38,843 nucleotides of DNA from Streptacidiphilus carbonis (GTDB taxonomy: Bacteria > Actinomycetota > Actinomycetes > Streptomycetales > Streptomycetaceae). The notes below the pieces were generated by a model. That model was not told the DNA's origin, searched no databases, and worked only from the letters and a program-made list of their open reading frames with translations. The translations under genes were made by a program, and so were the position numbers. This document shows, in pieces, positions 8,141 through 15,623 of this stretch; position 1 is the first letter of the stretch; every line of letters begins with the position of its first letter. The stretch is from assembly GCF_000787775.1 (NCBI RefSeq), contig NZ_BBPM01000066.1, positions 1 through 38,843 on the forward strand, in the 5' to 3' direction.

Positions 8141-9082
8141 CTACCCCTGGGACGCGGAGGCAGCAGGAAACGGCACCGAATCGCAGGTGGTGGACGGGTG
8201 GGAGGACGGCGAAGGCGGCGAGAACGTGGTCAGGCAAACCTTCAAAGGGGCGCCGTTGCTGGTGAAGGCGAGCAGCGGGGTGTAGCTGAACGCGTCGAGC
8301 AGGTGCGGGTCGGTGACAGTGACGACCTGAGTCGGCGCGCCCGGCCTGGACAGTGTGAGCTTGTCACCGAGCTGGTTGTTCCAGGTACGTGCCCAGGCTG
8401 CACGGCACAATGGCTGGTACCGCACTTCCAGCCCGGCCCCGTTCCGGGGCAGTAGCTCCAGCAGCGTCTCCGGTTCCACGCCGCACAGTGTCGTCCCCGG
8501 ATCAAGGCCGTTGCAGGCGGTGCCGACACAGCCGACGTGGAATCCGGACGTCGTGCTGGACAACTGCGCGGAGGCATGGCCACCCGCATGATCCTTGAGG
8601 TAGACCGCAGTACATAGTGCGGCAAACAGGAGCAGCACAGCTGCGACAGCACGGGTGCGGGTTCCGCGTGCGAAGTGATGGGCCTGCTCGGAGAGGCGGC
8701 CCGACTCCTCCGCGTTCTTCGGCGGAACCGGGTCGCACTGACGCTCCGGCTCCGGAGCCGGAGCCGGAGGCGGGGGCGCAGCGGGGACCGAGGCAACGCC
8801 CCCGCGCCCGCTCCAGGCGGCCTCTGCCAGTTCCCACAGGGCTCGGATCCGCGGCTCCGGCTCGCCGGCGAGATGGCACAGCGCCCGCACGGCCAGCCAG
8901 GGCGGCAGTGCGGCGCCGGTCAGATATCGCTGCCAGGAGGACCGGCTGTAGGCGGACTCCTCAGCCAAGGCCGCGATGGTGAGACCTGAGCGCTCGCGCA
9001 GGAGGCGCAGTTCGGCGGCCAGGACTACGCACTGCCGCTGACTACTGGTTCGGGCCTGGCGCAGCATTTGATGGTGGTTCAT
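8141..9082 (-). CDS. Membrane-tethered XRE-family regulator with extracytoplasmic DUF2690-like domain
   Basis: 313 aa from the ATG at 9082, which overlaps the stop of the upstream regulator as ATGA; the longer frame upstream is rejected because it runs inside that gene. Residues 17-75 are an XRE helix-turn-helix (LRLLRERSGLTIAALAEES, then YSRSSWQRYLTG). A Pro-rich linker follows, then one membrane helix at about 144-162 (TRAVAAVLLLFAALCTAVYL). The external domain has four or more Cys and the DUF2690-like pattern GCVGTACNGLDP, LCGVEPETL and LEVRYQPLCRAAWAR. The topology (DNA-binding domain inside, sensor outside) is that of a one-component transmembrane regulator. Ligand and targets are unknown. 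Translational coupling suggests it works with the neighbouring XRE/PG-binding protein. Confidence 0.85.
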   Translation of the reverse strand: MNHHQMLRQARTSSQRQCVVLAAELRLLRERSGLTIAALAEESAYSRSSWQRYLTGAALPPWLAVRALCHLAGEPEPRIRALWELAEAAWSGRGGVASVPAAPPPPAPAPEPERQCDPVPPKNAEESGRLSEQAHHFARGTRTRAVAAVLLLFAALCTAVYLKDHAGGHASAQLSSTTSGFHVGCVGTACNGLDPGTTLCGVEPETLLELLPRNGAGLEVRYQPLCRAAWARTWNNQLGDKLTLSRPGAPTQVVTVTDPHLLDAFSYTPLLAFTSNGAPLKVCLTTFSPPSPSSHPSTTCDSVPFPAASASQG

Positions 9083-9894
9083 CCGCGCAGGGCAGCCCAA
9101 GTGTGCGGGCCGACCTGGCCGTCCACATCCAGGTGGAACTGCTTCTGTGCTTTGATCACGGCGGACTCGGTCAGCGGTCCGAAGTTCCCGTCGATTCCGC
9201 CGGGCGTGATCCCTGCGCGCTGGAGCAGGCACTGAAGCTCGGCCACATCAGGTCCGGACATGTCAACTACCAGCTGCAGTGAATTCGTGGTGCTGTTGCC
9301 CGCGTACCATGCCCCCGCCTTATGGCTCCATGTACAGGCGTAGGTCACCGGCTTGTGGACCGCGGTGGGCGTCGGTGAACAAGCCGCTGCGCCCTGGCTC
9401 GGCTGGACGAGCAGCAGCGTGATCACGGCGCCCACTACGGCCGCGCCGCCGAGCGTGACGATCCCTCGCCATCCCGTACGAAGCCGGTGGCTGGGCCGTG
9501 TGTCTCTCTGCGCCGGGGCCGTAACCGGAACTGCGGGATCTTCGACAGGGGTGCTCGCCGCAGTAGTGACAGGCCCCTCGGCGGTCTCCGGCTGGGCGTC
9601 ACCGGCGGCGCCCCTGGCCTCCAGTTGGGCCCGCCAGGCGTCCGCTGCCAGCTCCAGATGGGCCAGCATACGCACTGGGTCCCCACCTGCGATCCTTGCG
9701 AGCGCCTCCACCGCGGCGCGAGGCGGCAACGACCGACCGCCCAGGTATCGCTCCCAGGAGGATGAGCTGTATCCGGTTTCGCCGGCGAGCTCCTGAAGAG
9801 TCCGCCCGCTGGTGTCCTTTAGCTCGCGCAGCTGAATGACAAATCGCGCAACCACCGGATCAAGTCCCCCAGGCAGGGCCCGCCATCGTGCCAT
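9079..9894 (-). CDS. Membrane-tethered XRE-family regulator with external peptidoglycan-binding domain
   Basis: 271 aa from the ATG at 9894 (MARWRALPGGLDPVV). This start is supported by a GAGGGG just upstream and by the same beginning, MVRWKALPGGLDP, in a truncated copy at 12729. The XRE helix-turn-helix is at about 15-70 (QELAGETGYSSSSWERYLGG). A Pro/Ala-rich linker leads to one membrane helix at about 144-163 and an external PG_binding_1 domain at about 205-270 (DVAELQCLLQRAGI, GGIDGNFGPLTESAV, DVDGQVGPHTWAALRG). A DNA-binding domain in the cytoplasm tied to a wall-binding domain outside suggests direct sensing of peptidoglycan state. The downstream gene starts within its stop codon. A perfect palindrome sits upstream at 9969-9998 and may be its operator. 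Confidence 0.87.
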   Translation of the reverse strand: MARWRALPGGLDPVVARFVIQLRELKDTSGRTLQELAGETGYSSSSWERYLGGRSLPPRAAVEALARIAGGDPVRMLAHLELAADAWRAQLEARGAAGDAQPETAEGPVTTAASTPVEDPAVPVTAPAQRDTRPSHRLRTGWRGIVTLGGAAVVGAVITLLLVQPSQGAAACSPTPTAVHKPVTYACTWSHKAGAWYAGNSTTNSLQLVVDMSGPDVAELQCLLQRAGITPGGIDGNFGPLTESAVIKAQKQFHLDVDGQVGPHTWAALRG

Positions 9895-9968
9895 TTCGCC
9901 CCTCAATCGAACCAGCTTCGGAGGGCTTCCCTGCCTCTCCGGCAGCGATCCTAGCCTCGATCGTTCAT

Positions 9969-9998
9969 GAGGGTCCGTCAGCATGCTGACGGACCCTC
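9969..9998. promoter_or_regulatory. Perfect 30-bp palindrome upstream of the XRE operon
   Basis: Bases 9969-9998 are identical to their own reverse complement over all 30 positions, with no spacer (arms GAGGGTCCGTCAGCA and TGCTGACGGACCCTC). It ends 75 bases before the regulator ATG at 9894. A zero-spacer dyad suits a dimeric helix-turn-helix operator. A cruciform or terminator for the decayed integrase region is the alternative. Confidence 0.55.
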
Positions 9999-10228
9999 TG
10001 TGGTGTGTGCTGACCGGGATTTTCGGAGTCTTGGCAGGCTGACGGCCCGGCTGATGCCCGTCGGGTGGGCGTCGGGGTTCCACGGCTCCGGGATGTTGCC
10101 GTGGCTTGTCGGGGTGGTCGGATTCGCTGGTCAGCCGGGGTTCGGCAGGTCCGCGAGTCGCTGGACCGCTCGGGTGATCACATCCGTCCAGGACCATCGG
10201 GCGGCGACGGCCGGCGGCGACGGCCGGC

Positions 10229-10497
10229 GGCGACCAACTGGGCGGCAGCAACTGCGTGTTCCGCGACTTCATGGTCCGCACCGGCGTGCGCCCGTCCGAG
10301 CAGGCCCACGTCCTCGAGTCGGAGATCCCCACCGGTCCGGGACCGACCGGATACAGCCGCTTCTGGCTGCCCGCCGCGATCGCCGAGGGCGGGTCTGCGG
10401 GATAGATCTACGTCCCCGCATCGGCGAGGCGAGACCTGACCGACTACGCATCCGTGGAGGGCGGGCGAAGCCCGACCTCCACGGACTCCGGACATCG
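10229..10497 (+). pseudogene. Tyrosine recombinase/integrase fragment, interrupted
   Basis: Reading the plus strand in the frame of base 10229 gives segments such as CVFRDFMVRTGVRPSEQ and TGYSRFWLPAAIAEGGSAG. A TAG stop then interrupts at about 10403, after which the same frame continues with IYVPASARRDLTDYASV. This pattern (TGxRxSE, then a WLPAAIAKGGS-like and YVPxSxLRDLxDY-like stretch) matches the middle of phage-type tyrosine recombinases found in actinomycetes. No N-terminal part, no C-terminal catalytic Arg/Tyr region and no start codon are present. A short GC-rich tandem repeat (unit about 13 bases, roughly 10200-10233) lies at the left edge. It is therefore a relic of an integrated element. 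Confidence 0.5.
10451..10485 (-). terminator. Strong hairpin terminator downstream of the dienelactone hydrolase gene
   Basis: Arms TCCGTGGAGG (10451-10460) and CCTCCACGGA (10476-10485) pair perfectly. An inner CGGGC-GAA-GCCCG continues the stem after one mismatch. It lies 44 bases past the stop of the minus-strand gene at 10529. Confidence 0.7.
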
Positions 10498-10528
10498 CTA
10501 GGACTCCGGAAACGTCCGGGCCGGAGCA

Positions 10529-11263
10529 TCAACTCCTGGTCAGGGTGCGGTCGAGAAGGGGCAGCAGGCGGTCCCAGTGAAGCCGCAGTGCGGTGGGGTC
10601 GAAGGCATCGGTGTCGGACATGGTGAAGCCGTGGACGGTGCCGGGGTAGATCTCGGAGGTGTAGCCGACACCCGCCGCGTCCAGGGCCTGGTTGAGCTCG
10701 CCGAGGGCCTCTGGCGTCAAGTCGCTCTCCGCGTGGCCGAAGTGGAGCTCGGCGGTGAGCTTGGAGAGGCTGTCGGGTCCGTCGACTCCCACTGGGCCGT
10801 GGAATGCGGCGAGAGCGGCTACCTGGCTGGGGTGGGCCGCGGCGGTGCGCGTCGCCAGGAGACCGCCGATGCAGTAGCCGGTCACCGCGACCGGTCCGGC
10901 GCTGACCTCGGGCTGAGCGGTGAGGAACTTCAGATAGGCGTCCGCGTCGCTCAGGACACGTTCGGCGGTGTGCGCCTCGATCAAGGGCATCAACTGTGCG
11001 AAGACCGCGGGCCGGACCTCTTCTCCGATGTACTCGGGAAGTTCGATCACCGGTGCCGGGCCGTGCCGGTAGAAGAAGTTGGGGACGAGCACGTAGTACC
11101 CGTGCCCGGACAGTTCGCTGGCCATGTCCCGCAGCACGGGCCGGATGCCGAAGCCGTCCGCGTACATCAGCACCCCCGGGTGCCGCCCGCCGTCGTCGGG
11201 GAAGGAGGCGAACGCGTCGGCCTGGCCGTCCGCGGTGGGAATCTGCAGGATCTTGGTGGGCAT
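10529..11263 (-). CDS. Dienelactone hydrolase family protein
   Basis: 244 aa, the usual length. The alpha/beta-hydrolase fold is complete and the catalytic triad is visible: Cys131 in the nucleophile elbow GYCIGG, Asp181 in HAESDLTPE and His211 in GTVHGF. A Cys nucleophile is diagnostic of dienelactone hydrolases rather than serine esterases. Start ATG at 11263 has AGGAG six bases upstream. Family members hydrolyse lactones and related esters in the cytoplasm; the natural substrate here is unknown. It stands alone, with no aromatic-degradation genes beside it, so a role in chlorocatechol breakdown is not implied. Confidence 0.92.
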   Translation of the reverse strand: MPTKILQIPTADGQADAFASFPDDGGRHPGVLMYADGFGIRPVLRDMASELSGHGYYVLVPNFFYRHGPAPVIELPEYIGEEVRPAVFAQLMPLIEAHTAERVLSDADAYLKFLTAQPEVSAGPVAVTGYCIGGLLATRTAAAHPSQVAALAAFHGPVGVDGPDSLSKLTAELHFGHAESDLTPEALGELNQALDAAGVGYTSEIYPGTVHGFTMSDTDAFDPTALRLHWDRLLPLLDRTLTRS

Positions 11264-11773
11264 GAATTCTCCTGTCGTGATTGACGTGTCGAGCCTGTGA
11301 TCAACACGACGGAGGCGGAGCCCGCGCAGCAGCGCAAGATCCTCGATCCAACAGCGGGCCGGTAACGGCCCGTACGGCGCTCAGAAGAGCACCGGGTCAC
11401 CAATCCGTGTGTGGCGCAATGCCGTCCCGGTAGTCATGGCTGCACAACGTAGCCCACCGGATGAAGCCGATGCCAGCCCACCAGGCGACGGTGCCGTTCG
11501 CGATCTCGGTCGACACCTCGGGATCCTGAACCCGGTCGAACTGACGGCCATGGCGTGCGGGGGTCCGACCGCCCGGCGCAACGGGCGATGTTCCCGGCCT
11601 CCCGCCCAGCGGGCATCACCTGATGAGCGGCAGGCGGCCACGGCCGACCCGTCCGCGGCCCGTCCCGCTCCCACACCGCCGGAGCCAACTGCGTGTCCAC
11701 CGCAGATGTCCGGCTCAGGCACACCGGGGCACCCGGACCCGCCGAGGCGGGCCGGGCGAGCCGACGAACGGGC
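11264..11773. other. Gene-poor stretch with possible degraded coding sequence
   Basis: No convincing gene. On the minus strand, about 11395-11535, one frame reads like coding sequence (RHGRQFDRVQDPEV, then TVAWWAGIGFIRWATL) and ends in TGA near 11398. It has no clear start or family and may be the tail of a lost gene. The remainder gives only Arg/Pro/Gly-rich shadow frames. Confidence 0.3.
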
Positions 11774-12409
11774 TCAGTGGAACCGCTGGTAGCTGTCCCC
11801 GTCGCCCGAGCACGTGTAGGCGTACAGCTCCTTCCCAGAGATCGTCGGATCCCCACCCGCGTCCAGGCACAGCCCTGTCGCGTCGTTCTGGAGCTCCCAG
11901 CCGGTGTTGGTCTTCTTCTCGTACCACTTCTGGTGGGTGCCCTGGTTGCACGGGATCACGTAGACGTGTCCCCTGCCCGTGCCCCACGTGGTGGAGGTCG
12001 AGTCGCTGTCCAGGCACAGGTCATGGGCGGAACTCACGTTCGTCGACCCGTCCCACGACGTCGCCCACAGCTCGTAGTACAGCCCCCCGCCGAGGGACGG
12101 GTCGTACCACTTCTGGTTGTTGCCATTGTTGGTGGCATCCCACGTGTTCGTGGCGGCGTTGCACGAAGAGTCCGTGGGACACGACGAATTGTCGCCGTCC
12201 GACCACACGTACCGGTAGTCGTTGTTGTCCTGCCAGGTTACCGGGCCCGACGCCGACCAGACGCCGGTCGCGAAAGCCGTGCCCGGTTGGATGGTGCCCG
12301 CTATTGCGAACGCGAGCGTCAAGCCAGTGGCCGCGAGCCAGCGGCGGTTGACACCTGCAGTGAGCGCGAGACGGCCAAGCCGCCCTCCGGGGCGCAGATT
12401 GATAGACAT
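11774..12409 (-). CDS. Secreted ricin B-like (beta-trefoil) protein
   Basis: 211 aa from the ATG at 12409 (MSINLRPGGRLGRLAL), preceded by GAGG about eight bases upstream. A Sec signal peptide with an Arg-rich n-region ends near PGTAFA (about residue 45). The mature protein has QxW-type beta-trefoil repeats: NQKWYDPSLGG, HDLCLDSDS, HQKWYEKKTN, TGLCLDAGGDP and YQRFH at the very end. Paired Cys in each repeat probably form disulfides. Such domains bind carbohydrates. No catalytic domain is attached, so it is a free secreted lectin-like protein or an inhibitor-like trefoil. The longer upstream frame was rejected because it precedes a clean signal peptide. Confidence 0.82.
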   Translation of the reverse strand: MSINLRPGGRLGRLALTAGVNRRWLAATGLTLAFAIAGTIQPGTAFATGVWSASGPVTWQDNNDYRYVWSDGDNSSCPTDSSCNAATNTWDATNNGNNQKWYDPSLGGGLYYELWATSWDGSTNVSSAHDLCLDSDSTSTTWGTGRGHVYVIPCNQGTHQKWYEKKTNTGWELQNDATGLCLDAGGDPTISGKELYAYTCSGDGDSYQRFH

Positions 12410-12728
12410 ATGCGTTACCTCTTCCTCTGACGGGCCAGAAATCTCCGGCGTCCAGGGGGTCAGCCCGGCTTCGCCGGACTGGCGGTCGGGCGGCGCTGAC
12501 GGGGATTGCCACCGCCGACGGTGATCCTTGGGCGCATCGCCCTCCGCTGTCGACGGTGGGACGGGATCTGGTGAAATCACGGGACAGCACCAGTTCCGAG
12601 CTGCGAAGACCCGGCGCTGCGGGACCGTTTCCCGGGTCGGCCCTGGTCCGTGCACATTGCGAGGGCGGCCACGATCACCGGCTGAAGCCGTGGGGCTGTC
12701 CATTGGCGGTCGGAATGGGGTGGGCTTT
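12410..12728. other. Intergenic region upstream of the lectin gene
   Basis: Contains the promoter side of the secreted lectin gene and the left flank of the truncated XRE gene. No gene, repeat or hairpin of note was recognised. Confidence 0.4.
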
Positions 12729-12926
12729 ATGGTCAGGTGGAAGGCTCTGCCCGGAGGGCTTGACCCGGCGGTCGTGGAGTTCGTGGGGCAGCTGCGCCAG
12801 GTCAAGGACGAGAGCGGGCTCGGTCTGCGGCGGTTGGCAGCCCGTACCGGTTACGGCATTTCCTCGTGGGAGCGATACCTGGGCCGACGCTGGCCGCCGC
12901 CGCGCGCCGCGGTCGAAGCGCTGGCG
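12729..12926 (+). pseudogene. Truncated copy of the XRE/peptidoglycan-binding regulator
   Basis: Starting at ATG 12729, the first 66 codons (MVRWKALPGGLDPAVVEF to RAAVEALA) are clearly paralogous to the XRE regulator at 9079-9894, including the helix-turn-helix core RTGYGISSWERYLG. Similarity stops abruptly near 12926. The frame stays open to 13583, but it then runs antisense through the small Cys-rich gene and the HSP18 regulator gene with no linker, membrane helix or sensor domain. It is best read as a 5' fragment left by a rearrangement. A short stand-alone HTH protein cannot be excluded. Confidence 0.6.
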
Positions 12927-13043
12927 TCATCTTGCGGTGCATTCCGGCCCGAGGCCGTCTCGGCCCCGCCTTCGACGCCGCGTGCGCCCTCGGCATGCGC
13001 GATGACCGTGGGCTCGCCGCGGGCACAGTTGTTTGGCGGTTCG

Positions 13044-13295
13044 TCAGCTCGCGCGGTTGCCTGCCGACCAGGGCGGGAAGGCTCTGCCGGCGGCGAACAG
13101 GCGCCAGCAGTCCGGGCAGCGCAGCGCCTGCTCGACCACGGGAGCGTGCGTAATCGGCCGGACGTCCGAGACGGGGTCGAGCAGGCGCCCGCACCAGCCC
13201 TTGAGGCGGTGGGTGTGGGCGATGTGCCAGCGGCGCACGCGGCGGCCGACCTCTGCGGGCCGGTGCTCCGCGCGCAGTTCATACGTGGTGGTCAC
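13044..13295 (-). CDS. Small Cys-rich protein, putative zinc-binding
   Basis: 83 aa from the GTG at 13295, chosen because GGAGG lies eight bases upstream (13304-13308). The sequence has WCGRLLDP followed 25 residues later by RCPDCWRLF, with several His residues in the first half. This gives a plausible Cys/His metal site, although only three Cys are present. It follows the HSP18 regulator gene by 55 bases in the same orientation and may share its transcript. I do not recognise a named family. Codon use is normal for the window. Confidence 0.55.
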   Translation of the reverse strand: MTTTYELRAEHRPAEVGRRVRRWHIAHTHRLKGWCGRLLDPVSDVRPITHAPVVEQALRCPDCWRLFAAGRAFPPWSAGNRAS

Positions 13296-13350
13296 TACTC
13301 TCACCTCCAACGATCCGTCCCGTCCTCCCCCCTGACCGTGCCCTTTCGGG

Positions 13351-14046
13351 TCAACCGGGTGGCGCGGTCGCGCCGCGCTGGCGGTCGCTGGCCGCGCGCA
13401 GGCGCCCCGTTTCGGCAGTCATCGCGTCGACCCGCGCCGCCAGCGGCCTGTGCCCCTCGCTCAGATAGGGCCGAGCCGCGACCAGGGAGGGAAGGAGCTG
13501 GGCCGGGTCGGTTCCACCGAGGGCGTCCAACAGGCTCTCTCTCGCGGGTCCGGCGCCGGGACCGAGGTCGGGCAGCGCGCTGACCTGCGCGGCCAGTCGG
13601 CGCAGCTCCGGCCCGTGGTCCTGAGTCCACGCCGCCACGGCGCGGTCGGCCGCGCGCCGGTCCCGGGTCGCCCGTACCCGCTCCTCGCCTGTGGAAGCCG
13701 AACGGTGGTCGGGGTGCAGCCGCAGGTAGCGGCGTTCGGCTGCCTGCCGGCTGGCCACCCCGAGCGGCGCGGCCAGGTCGGCCCAGGTCGCGCCCGCGTT
13801 GCGGGCGTTCTCGATCAGCGAGGTCTCCCATGTGCCGAGTTCCTCGCGCACTTGCCGCAGCAGGGACAGAACCGCCAGTGCCCGCGCGGGGTCGTTCCCC
13901 TCGCCTGTGCCGGGCTCGTCCGGGGGTGCGTGGCGGGCGGTGCGCGCGGCCGCGTCCATCATCCCCAACGCCGCCGCGGCGGCCACGAACGACGCCGGGC
14001 CCACCTCGGGACCCGACGGCCGGGCCTGGATGCGCCTGTCCGCCAT
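13351..14046 (-). CDS. HSP18 transcriptional regulator (RheA-like, by context)
   Basis: 231 aa from the ATG at 14046 (MADRRIQARPSG), with GGGG seven bases upstream; an in-frame ATG at 14061 is the alternative. The central part (about residues 60-115) looks like a DNA-binding fold: LLRQVREELGTWETSLIENARNAG, ATWADLAAPLGVASRQAAERRY. The C-terminal half is Ala/Arg/Leu-rich helix. Proteins of this type lie divergent to hsp18 in streptomycetes. RheA of Streptomyces albus is a heat-sensing repressor of hsp18 that acts at TGTCATC-N5-GATGACA. A close match to that operator lies 24 bases upstream of this gene and a second one overlaps the hsp18 promoter, so autorepression plus hsp18 repression is the likely role. 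Orthology to RheA is inferred from context and operators. Confidence 0.78.
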   Translation of the reverse strand: MADRRIQARPSGPEVGPASFVAAAAALGMMDAAARTARHAPPDEPGTGEGNDPARALAVLSLLRQVREELGTWETSLIENARNAGATWADLAAPLGVASRQAAERRYLRLHPDHRSASTGEERVRATRDRRAADRAVAAWTQDHGPELRRLAAQVSALPDLGPGAGPARESLLDALGGTDPAQLLPSLVAARPYLSEGHRPLAARVDAMTAETGRLRAASDRQRGATAPPG

Positions 14047-14069
14047 CACACAACCCCGCATCACATCGT

Positions 14070-14088
14070 TGTCATCGTCTAGGTGACA
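14070..14088. promoter_or_regulatory. RheA-like operator O1, upstream of the HSP18 regulator
   Basis: TGTCATC-GTCTA-GGTGACA matches the RheA consensus TGTCATC-N5-GATGACA with one mismatch. It lies 24 bases upstream of the regulator start and probably mediates autoregulation. Confidence 0.7.
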
Positions 14089-14352
14089 TACTACAGCCGA
14101 TACCGGCACGAGCACGACCCTGCCGCCCGGGCGGCAGGGCGGCGACGCATTCCCACCGCCGAACACCGGAGCCCGGTTTGCGCGAGGGTGAGGGCCAGTG
14201 GCGAGTGACGTTCTTCGACCGCGCAGGCCTCGGCACCCTGCTCGGGGCCGGAACCTGGCGCCCGGGCTCGGCCGCCCGCCCTGCGTACCCCCCGCGCCGA
14301 CGGTCGAGCGGACCCTGAAAGCCGCCGCGCCCGCAGCCTGTTCGTCCTACAG

Positions 14353-14381
14353 TTGTCGCCCATCCGATGACGTGGTATACC
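14353..14381 (+). promoter_or_regulatory. Probable hsp18 promoter
   Basis: A vegetative-type -35 TTGTCG (14353-14358) and -10 TATACC (14376-14381) are separated by 17 bases. The hsp18 ATG is 56 bases downstream. A RheA-like operator overlaps the -35 element and spacer, which is the arrangement expected for repression. Confidence 0.65.
14354..14372. promoter_or_regulatory. RheA-like operator O2, overlapping the hsp18 promoter
   Basis: TGTCGCC-CATCC-GATGACG fits TGTCATC-N5-GATGACA with three mismatches and identical spacing. It covers the -35 hexamer and most of the spacer of the predicted hsp18 promoter, so bound repressor would block RNA polymerase. Confidence 0.6.
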
Positions 14382-14437
14382 GGCTGGTGTGAGCGCATCG
14401 ATGTTGGAAAGCTGATTCGACGAGGAGGTGCTCGACG

Positions 14438-14872
14438 ATGCTGATGCGCACTGACCCCTTCCGCGAGCTGGACCGGATCACCCAGCAGATGTTCGGCACG
14501 ACCGGTACGTGGTCGCGTCCCTCCGCGATGCCGATGGACGCCTGGCGCGACGGCGACACGTTCTACGTCCAGTTCGACCTGCCCGGCATCACCCCCGAGG
14601 CCATCGACCTGGACGTCGAGCAGAACGTGCTGACCGTCAAGGCCGAGCGCCGCCCGGCCGAGCGCGGCGACGACGCCGAGGTGCAGGTTTCCGAGCGACC
14701 GCTCGGGGTGTTCTCCCGGCAGCTGTTCCTGGGCGACACCCTCGATGCGGAACACATCAGCGCCGCCTACGAGGCCGGCGTGCTGACGCTGAAGATCCCA
14801 GTCGCCGAGACGGCCAAGCCCCGCAAGATCCAGATCAGCGGCGGCGAGGACCGCAAGGAACTCCAGGCCTGA
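14438..14872 (+). CDS. hsp18: Small heat-shock protein HSP18 (Hsp20/alpha-crystallin family)
   Basis: 144 aa, the normal length for actinomycete HSP18. A short N-terminal arm ([17 protein letters not shown]) precedes the alpha-crystallin domain at about 35-130. Visible elements are [44 protein letters not shown] and the conserved [15 protein letters not shown] short C-terminal tail carries KIQISGG. AGGAGG nine bases upstream sets the start. It is an ATP-independent holdase that forms oligomers and protects unfolding proteins. The promoter carries a RheA-like operator and the gene is divergent from its likely repressor. It heads a run of stress-type genes on the same strand. Confidence 0.95.
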   Translation: MLMRTDPFRELDRITQQMFGTTGTWSRPSAMPMDAWRDGDTFYVQFDLPGITPEAIDLDVEQNVLTVKAERRPAERGDDAEVQVSERPLGVFSRQLFLGDTLDAEHISAAYEAGVLTLKIPVAETAKPRKIQISGGEDRKELQA

Positions 14873-14965
14873 CACCGTGGCCCGTCAGCCTGGATCCACA
14901 GGGTGCCGAGCGGGCGGAAACACGTTCCCTGCCGCCCGCCCGGCATCCACGTGAGGGCGAGAGCC

Positions 14966-15229
14966 ATGACCCACACCACCGCACCCACCATACGAAGCAG
15001 CGTGGACGCGTTCTGGGACCTGGTCCTGTCCAACCCGGACCTGGCCGGACCGGACTCCTCCCCGCCCCGGCCCGACGGGCCACCACCCCTCAGCGGAAGG
15101 CCGCCGCGGACCCGTACGTGTCTGTCGACGCCTTCCCGAGGTCCCGACCCGCGGTCTCCTCGGGCAAGGTCCGCAGTCCGCCGACCGGCGGGCGCTTTTG
15201 CCGAGCGGCACGAAGGCGTAGGGAGGTGA
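14966..15229 (+). CDS. Hypothetical small protein between hsp18 and the J-domain gene
   Basis: 87 aa if translated from the ATG at 14966 (GAGGG lies 10 bases upstream). The first 25 residues look genuine (RSSVDAFWDLVLSNPDLAG, amphipathic helix). The rest is Pro/Arg-rich with low-complexity character, and another frame over 15080-15230 looks similar in quality. A frameshift or a degraded C-terminus is therefore possible. No family recognised. It sits in the hsp18 transcript, six bases before the next gene. Confidence 0.35.
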   Translation: MTHTTAPTIRSSVDAFWDLVLSNPDLAGPDSSPPRPDGPPPLSGRPPRTRTCLSTPSRGPDPRSPRARSAVRRPAGAFAERHEGVGR

Positions 15230-15234
15230 GTTCG

Positions 15235-15585
15235 ATGCGACCCCGGGTCTGGGTGGACGCCTACCGGGTCCTCGGCCTGGAACAGGGCGCCGACCAGGAG
15301 CAGGCCAAGCGGGCCTACCGCGCCCAGGCAAGGTTCTGGCACCCGGACACCAATCCCAGTCCCGACGCCCCCGAGCGGCTCGCCCGCGTCGTGGACGCCT
15401 ACCGGCAGCTGCGGCGGAGCGCGCCCGCGAGTGCCCCCCAGACGAGCCGACCGGGCGGTCCGGACCCCGAATCTGCATCCCCCGCGGCACAGGCGCCGCC
15501 GACACGACCGGTGCGGCGCCCTCGCCCCAAAGGGGCGACCGTGGTCGCGGGCCCGGTCAACATCAGCGACCTGCCCTGGAGTTGA
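15235..15585 (+). CDS. Short J-domain protein (DnaJ-like co-chaperone)
   Basis: 116 aa; GGGAGG eight bases upstream of ATG 15235. Residues 8-62 are a J-domain: VDAYRVLGLEQGADQEQAKRAY covers helices I-II, the HPD tripeptide is in FWHPDTNPSP, and helix III is ERLARVVDAYRQL. The tail is Pro/Ser/Arg-rich and ends in VNISDLPWS. It has no Gly/Phe or zinc-finger region, so it is a type III (class C) J-protein. Such proteins stimulate Hsp70 ATPase for particular clients. Position behind hsp18 suggests holdase-to-DnaK hand-over of clients; that link is inference. Confidence 0.88.
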   Translation: MRPRVWVDAYRVLGLEQGADQEQAKRAYRAQARFWHPDTNPSPDAPERLARVVDAYRQLRRSAPASAPQTSRPGGPDPESASPAAQAPPTRPVRRPRPKGATVVAGPVNISDLPWS

Positions 15586-15623
15586 GCCGCGGCAGGCCCA
15601 GCCGGCAACGGAGGTGAACGAGG

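Noticed and set aside
12927-13583. Continuation of the truncated XRE frame
   Set aside because: Runs antisense through the small Cys-rich gene and the HSP18 regulator gene and loses all regulator features after codon 66.
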